Notes under the pieces: generated by a model | What the model saw: only the letters and a program-made list of their open reading frames with translations | What the model was told of the DNA's origin: nothing | Database searches by the model: none | Position numbers and translations under genes: made by a program | Shown here: piece by piece, positions 16,472-25,383 of the stretch | Numbering within the stretch: position 1 is the first letter of the stretch | Layout of the letters: every line of letters begins with the position of its first letter | Assembly (NCBI GenBank): GCA_022841625.1 | Contig: JALHRD010000026.1 | Coordinates: 1-64,000, forward strand | Origin: Xanthobacteraceae bacterium | Lineage (GTDB): Bacteria; Pseudomonadota; Alphaproteobacteria; Rhizobiales; Xanthobacteraceae | Length of the DNA stretch: 64,000 nt | Direction: 5' to 3'

Positions 16472-17043
16472 CCTTCACCCCTGTTGCTCACTCGCTGCCT
16501 ACGGACGCAGGTAAGCGTGGACTGGTAAGCGACAGCTATACTACACGATTGCCATACGGCAACGCCGTGTCCGCGCGTCAGCCGCCGGCGGAGAAGCGGC
16601 ATGGAATTACCGTCTGGCGTAAGCGAATACCGCTGACACGCACGCCATCGATCGTTAAAGCGCCGATGACATTAACGGTTGAGACACATCAAATAAGGCA
16701 GCAATCAATCAAATTGCGGCACGGGGTATTTCGGTATGGAGCCGAGATCACAAGTCGCATCTGAACCATAGGTCGCAACCTTCGACGCTGCCTGTGGAAA
16801 AAATGTTTTTTGAAAGAAATCTTGTCAGATTCAACCGCCGCATTATTATCAAAGTCCAATCACACCTCAGCCAACTTTATTGACAAATATCTAATTTGTC
16901 CGCGCGACACACCGCGAGTTCAACGTGGGGGGAAAAACTCGAGCGGACAAGCGTAGTAGTTGTAATGCGTAACGCCTGCTGGGTTTGCTAGGCGCGGTTT
17001 GTGTGTGTTGCGTCAAGTCGACCCGCCGCACTCGGGGGTGAGG
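16472..17043. other. Long gap upstream of thrS, no clear gene
   Basis: About 570 bp without a supportable gene. The segment 16790-16905 is clearly AT-rich (poly-A/T patches such as GGAAAAAATGTTTTTTG) against the GC-rich background. It may hold promoters for the genes on either side. No tRNA, hairpin terminator or repeat copy was seen. Confidence 0.4.
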
Positions 17044-17355
17044 ATGGGGTGTCTGCGGCGGCCGCAATGGCCATCTATATTGTACTGCGTATTGGCCACG
17101 GCAATCGTAGCCTTTTCCATCTCGCCTTCCGGTGCGCAGGACGCGCACCAACAAGCGATGCCGGGGACTGCTCCGGGGACTGCTAAAGCATCGCTCATTG
17201 TGGTTGGCGCGCGGACTCCTCACAACGCTACGGTCGCACGGGCCGACATCGACGTTGCGGCGTCAATGGCGGGCTGCGGCTATGGATTCTCCGATCCTTC
17301 CCAACGGGGTCAGGCGAATTTACTACAGACAGGACGTCTCTCTAGAAGGAGTTAG
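17044..17355 (+). CDS. Doubtful small exported protein
   Basis: 103 aa. MGCLRRPQWPSILYCVLATA then VAFSISPSGAQDA looks like a signal peptide with a cleavage site. The rest has no recognisable fold and ends in a low-quality tail. It may be a degraded gene. It ends 60 bp before the next gene. Confidence 0.28.
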   Translation: MGCLRRPQWPSILYCVLATAIVAFSISPSGAQDAHQQAMPGTAPGTAKASLIVVGARTPHNATVARADIDVAASMAGCGYGFSDPSQRGQANLLQTGRLSRRS

Positions 17356-17415
17356 CCCGGAACTCCGCGGTTTTGTTCCAGCGTATCGATCATTTGATCG
17401 AATCGGAGGCCAAAG

Positions 17416-18786
17416 ATGAGCGCTCCAGTCCAACGCGACGAGAGCACAAATGACGCCAAGCTTTACGCGCCGCCATGGGCGCGTGAGCGTCCGCTGCCGG
17501 CGGCGGGTCAGCCCCAATTTACCAGCTCGTCGCCGGTAGCGTCCGCCAAGGGCGCCAGGGCCGGTGCGGCGGAGAGGCCAGCCCGCTTGCCGAAGGGCCT
17601 CGGTGGGCCAAACATTTCTTCCAATGCAGCGACCCGCGCCCCGGCGGACGGCACGCCGAACGATACTCGGGACGATTTTCGCGACGACGCCCGAGACAAT
17701 GCGCGCGACGGCTCCCGGGCGCCCAGGGCGATGGCGCAGCATGAAGCATTCACTGGCGATGTCGCGATCCAGGCGTTGCGGCGCCGGCTCGCAATGGAGC
17801 CGGATGTGGTCCCGCATCCGCCGATCGTGATGCGACGCGAAGCACCATTTCCTTGGATTGCACGTCTCGGGTTCGTTTGCCTCGCGGCCGGCCTCGCGGC
17901 ATTTTGCATCACGGCGCTGTCGGTGACCGATCTCTATCAACCGCAATTCGGCAAGGGCGATCGCGTCACTGCCACATCGGGATTCACCCCGGTGCCCCCT
18001 TCAATCGACACGCCCGACATCACGCCTGCGCGGCTTGTGGTCGAAGGCGGCCGCGCTTTCGCCAACGAACCCGTGCCGCTAGGCGCGACGCTTAAGGGTT
18101 CGACGGGCGGAGAAACGGTGTTCCTCAGCGGCCTCGAAAATGGCACCCGCCTGACCGCAGGCACGCCATTTGGTAGCAAAGGGTGGCGTATTTCTGCGCG
18201 CGAGCTGAACTCGGTCATGGCCTATGCGCCAATCAATTATATCGGCGCGATGCATGCCGCCATCAATCTGCACGCGCACAACAATGCCGTGGTGGATACG
18301 CGGGTGGTCAAGCTCGAATGGGTTCCAAGGCCTGAAACGGCCAGGGTCGAGCCAGCCCGAAGCGAGCCAGCCCGAACCGAGATGGCGAGGGTCGAACCGA
18401 CCCGGAGCGAGCCAGCCCGAACCGAGGGCGCCAGGGTTGAGCCGGCGCAACGCCCCACCAGCGCACCCGCGGTCGCGCCACGCCCGCCGGTGGCGCAGAT
18501 TGACGCCGAAGAAATCGCCAAGCTGATCCGGCGCGGCCAGCAATTGCTCCAGGCCGGCGATATCGTCCCGGCGCGGATGATGTTGCAACGCGCCGCAGGC
18601 GCGGGAAGTGGCCAGGCGGCGCTGTTGCTGGGCGGGACTTACGATCCCGACGTTCTGCGCGAGCTCGGCGTTCTCGGATTTGCGCCGAACCCCGATATGG
18701 CGCGTGGCTGGTACCAGAAGGCGCTTGAACTCGGGGTCAGCGAAGCCAGCCGCCGCATCAATCGGCTGACGCAAGCCAAGCGTTAA
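17416..18786 (+). CDS. Single-pass membrane protein with SEL1-like C-terminus
   Basis: 456 aa. A Pro/Ala-rich, probably cytoplasmic N-terminus of about 150 residues leads to one transmembrane helix (IARLGFVCLAAGLAAFCITALSV). A beta-rich middle follows (ARLVVEGGRAFANEPVPLGATL). The middle ends in an Arg/Glu/Pro-rich repeat, two and a half copies of a 15-residue unit (18340-18447). The end is helical (IAKLIRRGQQLLQAGDIVPARMMLQ, then GSGQAALLLGGTYDP and ARGWYQKALELGVSEAS), typical of TPR/SEL1-like repeats. GGAGGCC precedes the ATG. It is probably an envelope scaffold; the function is unknown. Confidence 0.72.
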   Translation: MSAPVQRDESTNDAKLYAPPWARERPLPAAGQPQFTSSSPVASAKGARAGAAERPARLPKGLGGPNISSNAATRAPADGTPNDTRDDFRDDARDNARDGSRAPRAMAQHEAFTGDVAIQALRRRLAMEPDVVPHPPIVMRREAPFPWIARLGFVCLAAGLAAFCITALSVTDLYQPQFGKGDRVTATSGFTPVPPSIDTPDITPARLVVEGGRAFANEPVPLGATLKGSTGGETVFLSGLENGTRLTAGTPFGSKGWRISARELNSVMAYAPINYIGAMHAAINLHAHNNAVVDTRVVKLEWVPRPETARVEPARSEPARTEMARVEPTRSEPARTEGARVEPAQRPTSAPAVAPRPPVAQIDAEEIAKLIRRGQQLLQAGDIVPARMMLQRAAGAGSGQAALLLGGTYDPDVLRELGVLGFAPNPDMARGWYQKALELGVSEASRRINRLTQAKR

Positions 18787-19240
18787 TTTGCGACGACCGG
18801 CTTAAATTTTGCCGCGCGCAATGTACCGCGTCGGCGATTCATCCTTCGGCGACCGCGGCTTTTCCGCCCTGCCCGCTTATTGCCGGATTGATACGATTGT
18901 GCCCCCAATTTCTTGGGACTTGTATCATTTCGGCACTTCCCAATGCCGCCGATCTAACGTTCCGACCGCAAGCGCGGCAATTGCGGTTTTGCCCTTAAAA
19001 TCAAAAAGATTCCACAGAATCAAATACTTACGAGTGCATCCTTGGCTCAATTTAGATCGGATTATGCTGGGGATGTCGCATGCACTTCGAAACCGAGGCA
19101 CTAGACCGGACTCACCCACCTAATTATCAAGGCTACAATGGTGGCTCGTAACTTGCCTGAACAGTGCGATGCAAAGTCGCCGTGCGGGGCGCAAACACCC
19201 CGACACTCGAGGCCAGGTTGCGAGAGGGAAAGGGGACAGC
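18787..19240. other. Gap of about 450 bp, nothing recognised
   Basis: No gene, repeat family copy, tRNA or terminator could be supported. A short AT-richer stretch around 18980-19080 may be promoter sequence for the ClpP-fold gene downstream. Confidence 0.35.
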
Positions 19241-20023
19241 GTGAAACGCTTACTGGCCACAGTGGTGGCGTGCGCTTCCTTAACCCCGCCGGTCGCCAGT
19301 CTGGCAACGGCGCGGGACGACAGACCCGCCCCGATGCGCTTTGAGTGGCGCCTTGAGGGCCCTGCCGAATTGTGCGGTACAAACTGCCGCTCCTGGATCT
19401 CCGCAACCGGCGCCATCACCGAAGACACCGCGCGCGCGTTTGAGGCCTTCACGCGCGCCAACGAGGTGCGTGGCGCCACTCTGGTATTGGACTCCGAGGG
19501 CGGATCGGTGCTTTCAGCCATAGCGCTCGGTCGCGCGATCCGCGCCTACGATATGACCACGACGGTGGGTCGCACAGCGCTGCTGCCGGCCGAGGGCGGC
19601 AAGCCGCCGCGCGCAACGATCTCGCATAATGCCAGCTGCGAATCCATGTGCGCCTTCATCTTGCTCGCCGGCACCCGACGTTATGTTCCGACCGAAGCGC
19701 GGGTGCTAGTTCATCAAATCTGGCTTGGCGCCAAGAGCCGGCGGGCGCGTGAGACAAGTTATACTGCGGAAGAATTGCAACTGGTTCAGCGCGATCTCGG
19801 CAGGCTGGTCCGCTACACGGCCGAGATGGGTGGCAGCATGGAGCTGATCGAGACCGCATTGCGGGTGCCGCCCTGGCAGCCCATGCACCGGCTTGACGCC
19901 GACGAGTTGCGACGCATGCATATCGCCACGGTGGATCAGCTGTTTGAGCAGGACATCCCGACGGCGTCTATCGGCGTTAGTGCGCCGTCAGCGCTTTCAA
20001 CCTCAGCACAGGGTCAGCGCTAG
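19241..20023 (+). CDS. Periplasmic ClpP/crotonase-fold protein (COG3904-like)
   Basis: 260 aa from the GTG at 19241, which has AGGGAAAGGGG upstream. After a signal peptide it has ATLVLDSEGGSVLSAIALGR (oxyanion-hole glycines), then NASCESMCAFILLAGTRRY with the nucleophile-position Ser before Met-Cys, then EARVLVHQIWLG with the His. The order fits a ClpP-type Ser-His pair. It is probably a periplasmic peptidase of unknown substrate. Its TAG stop is the first TAG of a CTAG-ended palindrome. Confidence 0.78.
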   Translation: MKRLLATVVACASLTPPVASLATARDDRPAPMRFEWRLEGPAELCGTNCRSWISATGAITEDTARAFEAFTRANEVRGATLVLDSEGGSVLSAIALGRAIRAYDMTTTVGRTALLPAEGGKPPRATISHNASCESMCAFILLAGTRRYVPTEARVLVHQIWLGAKSRRARETSYTAEELQLVQRDLGRLVRYTAEMGGSMELIETALRVPPWQPMHRLDADELRRMHIATVDQLFEQDIPTASIGVSAPSALSTSAQGQR

Positions 20024-20096
20024 CGGTCCAATTCCAACATTCGCATCCCGTTTCGGCGCGCACCGTTGCGAATGTTGGAATTTCAACGATCACTAG
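20020..20096. repeat. CTAG-ended palindrome, element A1
   Basis: It starts CTAGCGGTCC and closes CACTAG. The inner stem pairs CCAACATTCGCA with TGCGAATGTTGG. The opening CTAG contains the stop codon (20021-20023) of the ClpP-fold gene. It is in tandem with A2. Confidence 0.82.
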
Positions 20097-20110
20097 CAAG
20101 CATAGGTCTC

Positions 20111-20188
20111 CAGTGGAGTTTATGGATTTGACATTCGCATCCCGCGCAAGCTGCAAAGGGGGAGCAAATGTCAAATCCACTCCACTAG
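20111..20188. repeat. CTAG-ended palindrome, element A2
   Basis: CAGTGGAGT...GGATTTGACATT pairs with AATGTCAAATCC...ACTCCACTAG. Same size and end pattern as A1 with a different stem sequence. It is 14 nt from A1; together they fill the gap between the convergent ClpP-fold and yidD genes. Confidence 0.82.
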
Positions 20189-20221
20189 CGGGCCAACAAG
20201 GACCAACAATCCATGCGCTGC

Positions 20222-20590
20222 CTAGCCATGCGGCGCGGCGTCCGCGGGACTGTCATTGGTGCCGCGCCAGCGCCCGTAACGCCACGGCATAAACCAGTGC
20301 GCGTGCGCCGGCGCCGACAATGGGACGAAGTCGAGCCCTGATGTTCCCAACGGGTGACAGCGGCAAAGCCGCGCCAACGTCATCCAGCCACCGGCCCACA
20401 ACCCGAAATGCGAAATCGCCTGTTCTGCGTAATGTGAGCACGTCGGCAAGTGCCGGCATTCGTAGCCAATCAAGGGCGACAGTGTGTAGCGATAGACCCT
20501 GATAAGGCCGCGACCGATGAAGCGCGGCACGCGCGCGATCGTCCGCCAGGCGGCGGCACTAGCGGAACGGATATTGTTGGGTTCGGACAT
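20222..20590 (-). CDS. yidD: YidD membrane protein insertion efficiency factor
   Basis: 122 aa. LIRVYRYTLSPLIGYECRHLPTCSHYAEQAI is followed by LARLCRCHPLGTSGLDFVP, the full YidD signature with its conserved cysteines. The N-terminus is amphipathic. In other bacteria YidD sits next to rnpA-yidC and helps YidC-dependent insertion. Here it is unlinked to those genes, as is usual in this order. The C-terminal 30 residues are a lineage-specific tail. Confidence 0.94.
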   Translation of the reverse strand: MSEPNNIRSASAAAWRTIARVPRFIGRGLIRVYRYTLSPLIGYECRHLPTCSHYAEQAISHFGLWAGGWMTLARLCRCHPLGTSGLDFVPLSAPAHAHWFMPWRYGRWRGTNDSPADAAPHG

Positions 20591-21014
20591 CGTGGCGGCG
20601 CTATCCTACGATGCGCCGCCCGGCGGCGTCACGGCTTCAAAATGCTTTGAATTTTGCGCTGTCAAAAGTGATGTGGCGCGACGTCGAACCCAACCAGTGA
20701 TCGAAGAGTTCGGCGTCGCGCCCGTCACATCCCCTCACTCCCCGGATGTTTCTAATGACTGTTGCGTGGGGCTGACCGCCGCAGCGGCAGCGCGAGCGCT
20801 TGGACATTCGCGACGCTAGGCGACGCCCCCGGCCCACGCCAGCGCATCCGCGCTTTAACGCTAACGGCGGAAGGGGCTGCGGAAACCGGCCCGGCCGCCG
20901 ACGCAGGCACGCGCCCTGCTCCTCACCAGCGAGATGGCGCACAGCGCCGCCGAACTGTCCCGAATAGGGACATCCGCGGCGTGTTGCGCGCCCATTGTGA
21001 CACAAGGGCCGCCG
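20591..21014. other. Gap of about 420 bp, nothing recognised
   Basis: Several frames are open here because of high GC, but none gives a plausible protein on either strand. No repeat family copy or terminator was seen. Confidence 0.35.
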
Positions 21015-21611
21015 ATGAGACACGCTTCGATCCGGGAACTCTACGAATACTGGAATAAACAGCGCGGCCGCCGCCCCGCTCCCGACCGTTACGATATTGA
21101 GCCGGGCCCGATCCGACACATCTTGGCGGATACGTTCATCCTGTCGGTCGGCGAGGACACCGGGCACCGCTTCCGGATCGCTGGCACGCGGATATGTGCG
21201 ACCTTCGGCCGTGAGCTGAAAAGCGAGCGCTTCCTCGATCTGTGGGCGGCAAGTTCACGCCGTCAGATGCACGACCTACTCAAGATTGTGAGCAATGAGG
21301 CCATTGGCCTGATTGCGAGCGCGCACGGCACATCGAACGATGGCTCCGCCTGCGACGCGGAGCTGCTGTTGCTGCCGCTGGCCCACACTGGCTACGGCAC
21401 CGCCCGCGTGCTCGGGGCGCTAGCGTCCCCGGACAGCGCCAATTGGCTCGGCGTCGCGACGCTCGGACCTCTAACCCTCGGCACGCCGCGCTTCCTTGGC
21501 CACGGCATCGAGAGCAAGCCCCTGACGGCATCGTCGCCGGCAGCCGCCCCGGCCCGCCCCACCGGACGGGTTCGCCATGGGTTGGTGGTCTATGACGGCG
21601 GCCTGAGATAA
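21015..21611 (+). CDS. PAS_5-family PAS-domain protein
   Basis: 198 aa from the ATG at 21015. LYEYWNKQRGRRPAPDRYDIEPGPIRHIL, then ADTFILSVGEDTGHRFRIAG, then GTRICATFGRELKSERFLDLW, is the PF07310 (PAS_5) pattern. This alphaproteobacterial family of short PAS proteins has no attached output domain. The next gene encodes a PilZ protein, and in related genomes PAS_5 and PilZ genes are often close. A sensory role is inferred; no ligand can be named. Confidence 0.85.
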   Translation: MRHASIRELYEYWNKQRGRRPAPDRYDIEPGPIRHILADTFILSVGEDTGHRFRIAGTRICATFGRELKSERFLDLWAASSRRQMHDLLKIVSNEAIGLIASAHGTSNDGSACDAELLLLPLAHTGYGTARVLGALASPDSANWLGVATLGPLTLGTPRFLGHGIESKPLTASSPAAAPARPTGRVRHGLVVYDGGLR

Positions 21612-21718
21612 GCGGGCCCACACGGCTAACGTGGCGTTAACAAAAACGCGCTTAAGCTGGGGTGGTAGATCGAAATCCCACTGTCGCGATGGCGTCTTCC
21701 CGTCGCATTTAGAGTCGC

Positions 21719-22336
21719 ATGGCGCCGTCACAAACCAATACCGCCGGTGGACCGGTACCCGCAGATCGACGCCGGCATCACCGCGTGCGCGTCAATCTGC
21801 TGGGCCGCTACATGTTGACGGATCGGCGCGAGTTCCCTTGCCAAGTCTCAGAAATGTCGCCCGCCGAGTTGGAGGTCGTTGCCACCGCCAAGGGCCAGGT
21901 CGGCGAACGGGTTATTTGCTATGTCGACCATATCGGCCGGGTCGAGGGCGTCATTACCCAGCTGAATGACCAAGGATTTTCGATGACGGTCGCGACAACG
22001 ACCCGAAAGCGCGACAAGATCGCGGCCCAACTGACCTGGCTCGCCAACCGGCATATTCTCAACCTCCCGGAAGACCGCCGCCATGAGCGGTTTGAGCCGC
22101 GCGTCCCGTCAGCCCGCCTGGCTCTGCCAGACGGCACCAATTTTGTATGCCGCATCATCGATCTGTCGGAGTCGGGCGTCGCGCTGCGAACCAACACACG
22201 GCCGGAAATCGGGACACAGGTGACGGTCGGCAAGATCCCCGGACGGGTGGTCCGAAAGCTGGACGACGGCTTCGCCGTCGAATTTACGCGGCTGCAGCAC
22301 CGCGATTTAGTCGAAGAAAGCGTGACCGGCGGGTAA
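21719..22336 (+). CDS. Two-domain PilZ protein
   Basis: 205 aa with two PilZ domains. The first (about residues 17-95) begins RRRHHRVRVNLLGRYM, so the RxxxR half of the c-di-GMP site is present. The second half reads SEMSPAELEV in place of (D/N)xSxxG, so binding is doubtful. The second domain (about 118-195) has RRHERFEPR and IDLSESGVAL, both halves intact. It is probably a c-di-GMP receptor using the C-terminal domain. It lies between a PAS_5 gene and a BTLCP peptidase gene. Confidence 0.88.
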   Translation: MAPSQTNTAGGPVPADRRRHHRVRVNLLGRYMLTDRREFPCQVSEMSPAELEVVATAKGQVGERVICYVDHIGRVEGVITQLNDQGFSMTVATTTRKRDKIAAQLTWLANRHILNLPEDRRHERFEPRVPSARLALPDGTNFVCRIIDLSESGVALRTNTRPEIGTQVTVGKIPGRVVRKLDDGFAVEFTRLQHRDLVEESVTGG

Positions 22337-22659
22337 ACGCCGGCGGCGCCGACCCTGCCGATTCCGAGCGCCATCGACCGCAACTCCCCGCCGAACACCC
22401 GGCCAAGCCCTGACCGTGCATGATTAACGGCGCGCGCATCGCACCGCCATCCGCCCCGCAAAATCAGGCCGCCGGCGGTTAATCCGCGGCATTTTAGACA
22501 AATGCATGTATATCGCATTTGAATCGTATTATCGGCAAATAATCATAGTATTCGAGTCATTTTTTACTTCAGTTCTATTCAAAACAACTTGCTCGACTTA
22601 GCGCCGCTGCAAAATCTTTGTGCGAAACGTGGCCCCACTGACAGGGAAGGGGCCACGCG
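22337..22659. other. Gap of about 320 bp, AT-rich in its second half
   Basis: The section 22495-22600 is AT-rich, and is probably the promoter region of the BTLCP gene. No repeat or terminator was recognised. Confidence 0.35.
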
Positions 22660-23289
22660 ATGCAACGACATCACAAACGGCACCTCGGCATTGGCTTTAG
22701 CGCGGCGGTCATGCTGCTTGCGCTTACCGGAGCAGCCGCCGAGGCCGCGAACGAGCGGGCGACGTTCATTTCACTCGGCGCGACTGCGCGTCCGCCGATC
22801 GGCTGGATTGAATTCTGCGCCACCAACCGGCGGGAATGCGACACGCGGCCGATGGAGGCGCGCGACGTAGTGCTGACGCCGACCGCCTGGCGCGACCTCG
22901 AACGAGTCAATCGCTTGGTCAACACCAAGATCAAGCCGCTCACCGATATGGAGCATTGGGGCGTGGTCGAGCGCTGGAGCTATCCCGACGATGGCTACGG
23001 CGATTGCGAAGACTATGTGCTGCTCAAGCGCCGGATGCTGATCCAGGCCGGCTGGCCACGGCAGGCGCTGCTGATCACGGTCGTACGCGACCAGCGCGGC
23101 GACGGTCACGCAGTGCTCACGGTGAAGACCGATCAGGGCGAGTTCATCCTCGACAATCAGAACGAGGAAATCCTGCTCTGGTCAAAGACCAGCTATCGCT
23201 TTGTTAAACGGCAGTCGCAGGTCGACCCCAATATCTGGGTCGCGCTCGGCGACTCGCGCCCCGCGGCTGCAACCGCGTCGTCGCGCTAA
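22660..23289 (+). CDS. BTLCP transglutaminase-like cysteine peptidase
   Basis: 209 aa. After a signal peptide (SAAVMLLALTGAAAEAA) it has FCATNRRECDTRP, a typical conserved pair of cysteines, and then the catalytic triad motifs YGDCEDYVLLKRRML (Cys), DGHAVLTV (His) and FILDNQNEEI (Asp). This is PF06035, the family that includes LapG, a periplasmic protease releasing biofilm adhesins under c-di-GMP control. No LapD-like gene is next to it, so the target is open. The neighbouring PilZ gene makes a c-di-GMP link possible. Confidence 0.92.
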   Translation: MQRHHKRHLGIGFSAAVMLLALTGAAAEAANERATFISLGATARPPIGWIEFCATNRRECDTRPMEARDVVLTPTAWRDLERVNRLVNTKIKPLTDMEHWGVVERWSYPDDGYGDCEDYVLLKRRMLIQAGWPRQALLITVVRDQRGDGHAVLTVKTDQGEFILDNQNEEILLWSKTSYRFVKRQSQVDPNIWVALGDSRPAAATASSR

Positions 23290-23359
23290 CGCGACGAACC
23301 AAGGAGCTACGCGTCCCGGTCACGTCCCCACCCTCCCCGTCCCCAGACCGGGTTCGCGC

Positions 23360-23397
23360 GCGGCCGCCCTTCCCCCGAGGGCGGCCGCACCTTTTTT
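23360..23397 (+). terminator. Strong rho-independent terminator
   Basis: The 11-bp perfect stem GCGGCCGCCCT / AGGGCGGCCGC with a 7-nt loop is followed by ACC and six T. It terminates the BTLCP transcript. On the minus strand no T run follows. Confidence 0.88.
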
Positions 23398-23406
23398 GGC
23401 CGCGGC

Positions 23407-23937
23407 CTACGCCAATTTGCGCAAGCCCTTGGCGTATTGCTGCGAGCGCCGCACATAGATGTCGGCAGCGGCACGGATCGTCGCGGCGGCCGTTTCATCG
23501 AGCGTCCGCACCACGCGCGCGGGCGCGCCGACAATCAGCGAGCCGTCCGGAAACGCCTTGCCTTCAGTCACCAGCGCACCGGCGCCGACCAATGAGTTCT
23601 TTCCAATACTCGCGCCATTGAGCAAGATCGCGCCCATGCCGATCAAGCTGTTGTCGCCGACCGTCGCGCCATGCAGAACGACATTGTGCCCGATGACGCA
23701 ATCGCGCCCGATCACAATCGGGAAGCCGGGGTCGGTGTGCAGCGTCGCGTTGTCCTGGATCTGCGAGCGCTCGCCGAGTTCGATCCATTCATTGTCACCG
23801 CGCAGCACTGAACCAAACCAGATGCTGGCGTCAGTCTTCAGGCGGACACGCCCGATCACGGTGGCGGTGTCCGCGATCCAATAGCGCCCGTCCGATGGCA
23901 GTTCCGGTTGTTGGCCATCGAGTTGATAGATCGCCAT
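23407..23937 (-). CDS. Gamma-carbonic anhydrase family hexapeptide protein
   Basis: 176 aa left-handed beta-helix: IADTATVIGRVRLKTDASIWFGSVLRGD, then SQIQDNATLHTD and IGHNVVLHGATVGDNSLIGMGAI. Three His in the expected metal positions (LHTD, GHNVVLHG) and the Arg-Asp pair (LRGD) match the YrdA/PaaY/CaiE group of gamma-CAs. These trimers hold a zinc or iron at subunit interfaces. Carbonic anhydrase activity is plausible but not certain for this subgroup. Confidence 0.93.
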   Translation of the reverse strand: MAIYQLDGQQPELPSDGRYWIADTATVIGRVRLKTDASIWFGSVLRGDNEWIELGERSQIQDNATLHTDPGFPIVIGRDCVIGHNVVLHGATVGDNSLIGMGAILLNGASIGKNSLVGAGALVTEGKAFPDGSLIVGAPARVVRTLDETAAATIRAAADIYVRRSQQYAKGLRKLA

Positions 23938-24007
23938 GCGCGCACGCTCCCCCTTAAGGAAGCCGCGAACTTGCCATGCGGCTTGGCGGTTTGCGAGCGG
24001 GGCGCGC

Positions 24008-24331
24008 TTAACTGCGCACCGTGGCGACCGCCATCGCCACGACGGTGCCGCTCAATAGGCTCCAGACGCCGGCCGCCAGGGTCGCCACCATGACAGTTTC
24101 AAACCGCCGCCCGTCAAAACGGCGCGCCCGCAGGGTGTTGCGCATAATGATGAACGGCGCGGCGAAGGCTAGGAACGGGATCGCCGCAAAAGCCGAGGGC
24201 CGCGGCCCTTGTCGCAACAGCCGAAAACTCGCCGGCCGCCGCGTCGCAGCCTGATAGCCCGTGGCTAGAAATCCAGCCCATGCAAAGCCCAACATCAGAG
24301 CATAGAACGATTGAATAGCTTCTGGCGTCAT
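24008..24331 (-). CDS. Small three-TM membrane protein, unknown function
   Basis: 107 aa with three hydrophobic segments (FYALMLGFAWAGFLATGY, AAIPFLAFAAPFIIM, VMVATLAAGVWSLLSGTVVA) and a short basic connector. No catalytic motif. Proteins of this look are widespread and uncharacterised in Hyphomicrobiales; I could not place it in a named family. It stands alone between two other genes. Confidence 0.66.
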   Translation of the reverse strand: MTPEAIQSFYALMLGFAWAGFLATGYQAATRRPASFRLLRQGPRPSAFAAIPFLAFAAPFIIMRNTLRARRFDGRRFETVMVATLAAGVWSLLSGTVVAMAVATVRS

Positions 24332-24475
24332 TGGTCGCGCCCCACAAGTTTTCTCCTGGCGCTTGCATCGCAGAGCGCGCCGGCACGCGCCACTACATCC
24401 TTAATTAACCGTTAACGGCTCACATGCTTAAATGGCGCAGACTTGGTCATTTGGATGCAGCAGGGGGATTGGCGG

Positions 24476-25210
24476 ATGAGCGCCAGCCACGTTTACCATC
24501 GACCGGTACCGCCCAGGCGGGTGCGACACCATCGCCTCCTGCTGACGCTCCCGCTGATCGGCGGCAGCCTTGCGGTTGCCGCGGCGGCAGCCTTCATCTT
24601 AGCCGTGCTGTGGCCGAGCGGCTGGCAGGGCCCACCTTCCGGACCCAATGCCCCAGCCCTGCCGGTAACCGTCGCCGGCGTCATTTTTAACATTCCGCCG
24701 GCCGCGATCCGTCTACCCATCCAGCGCCAGCCAGGGGCGCATGAACGACTCGACCTCGCATTCCTATGGCCATCACTGCAACCGCCGGACAGCGCGGCCC
24801 CGCCGAACGTCCCAACCAAGGGCGCCGCCAAGCCGCAGTCGTTCGAACGGGTTTTCATAACCATCGTGCCCGCCCGCAACACGCTCCCGCCCTCCGAGCG
24901 GGTGCGAACCATCTATCCACGTTTTGCAGAATCCGAATCGAGCGAAGGGCCGGACGGACTCGCCGTGCTCGCTTTCCAGCAAGGCTCGCCCTATCAAGGC
25001 GAAGACCTGATCTACGATGCGGCGATGCCGGAAAATTTTCTGGTGCGCTGCACCCGCAATGGCGCCGGACCGACGCCGGGCGTGTGCCTCTACAGCAAGC
25101 GTATTGGCGAGGCCGACGTGACCGTGCGTATTCAGCGCGATTGGCTGGAGGACTGGCGCTCCATCGCCGGCAACATTGAGGCGCTGCTTGCGAAACTGCG
25201 TCCCGCCTAG
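24476..25210 (+). CDS. Membrane-anchored protein of unknown function
   Basis: 244 aa from the ATG at 24476 with GGGGGATT upstream. It has a short basic cytoplasmic N-terminus, one transmembrane helix (LIGGSLAVAAAAAFILAVLW), a Pro-rich segment, then a periplasmic domain with RLDLAFLWPSL, VFITIVPARN, LPPSERVRTIYPRF and a cysteine pair (LVRCTRNGAGPTPGVCLYS). This layout recurs in Bradyrhizobium-type genomes, but no function is known to me. Its TAG stop lies inside a CTAG-ended palindrome. Confidence 0.7.
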   Translation: MSASHVYHRPVPPRRVRHHRLLLTLPLIGGSLAVAAAAAFILAVLWPSGWQGPPSGPNAPALPVTVAGVIFNIPPAAIRLPIQRQPGAHERLDLAFLWPSLQPPDSAAPPNVPTKGAAKPQSFERVFITIVPARNTLPPSERVRTIYPRFAESESSEGPDGLAVLAFQQGSPYQGEDLIYDAAMPENFLVRCTRNGAGPTPGVCLYSKRIGEADVTVRIQRDWLEDWRSIAGNIEALLAKLRPA

Positions 25211-25284
25211 TGCCGCCGATTTGAAGTTCCTATAGCGCTTGCTGCAAATTCGGTTGGGAACTTCAAATCGAAAAGCGGCACTAG
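25207..25284. repeat. CTAG-ended palindrome, element B1
   Basis: CTAGTGCCGC...GATTTGAAGTTCC pairs with GGGAACTTCAAATC...GCGGCACTAG. The opening TAG (25208-25210) is the stop codon of the upstream gene. It is in tandem with B2. Confidence 0.88.
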
Positions 25285-25297
25285 AATCATAGCGTTG

Positions 25298-25373
25298 CTA
25301 GTGCCCCTTGTTTCCGAAGTTCGTGTCGGAGTGTGCTGCGGACGTATCACGAACTTCGGAAACGGGGCACTGG
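25298..25373. repeat. CTAG-ended palindrome, element B2
   Basis: CTAGTGCCCC...TTTCCGAAGTTCGTG pairs with CACGAACTTCGGAAA...GGGGCACTGG. It is 13 nt after B1. This is the most regular member and the nearest to a consensus. Confidence 0.88.
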
Positions 25374-25383
25374 CGGTTGAAGT

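Noticed and set aside
16472-17043. AT-rich stretch as a replication or transfer origin
   Set aside because: No DnaA boxes, iterons or partition genes were recognised; a promoter region is a simpler reading.
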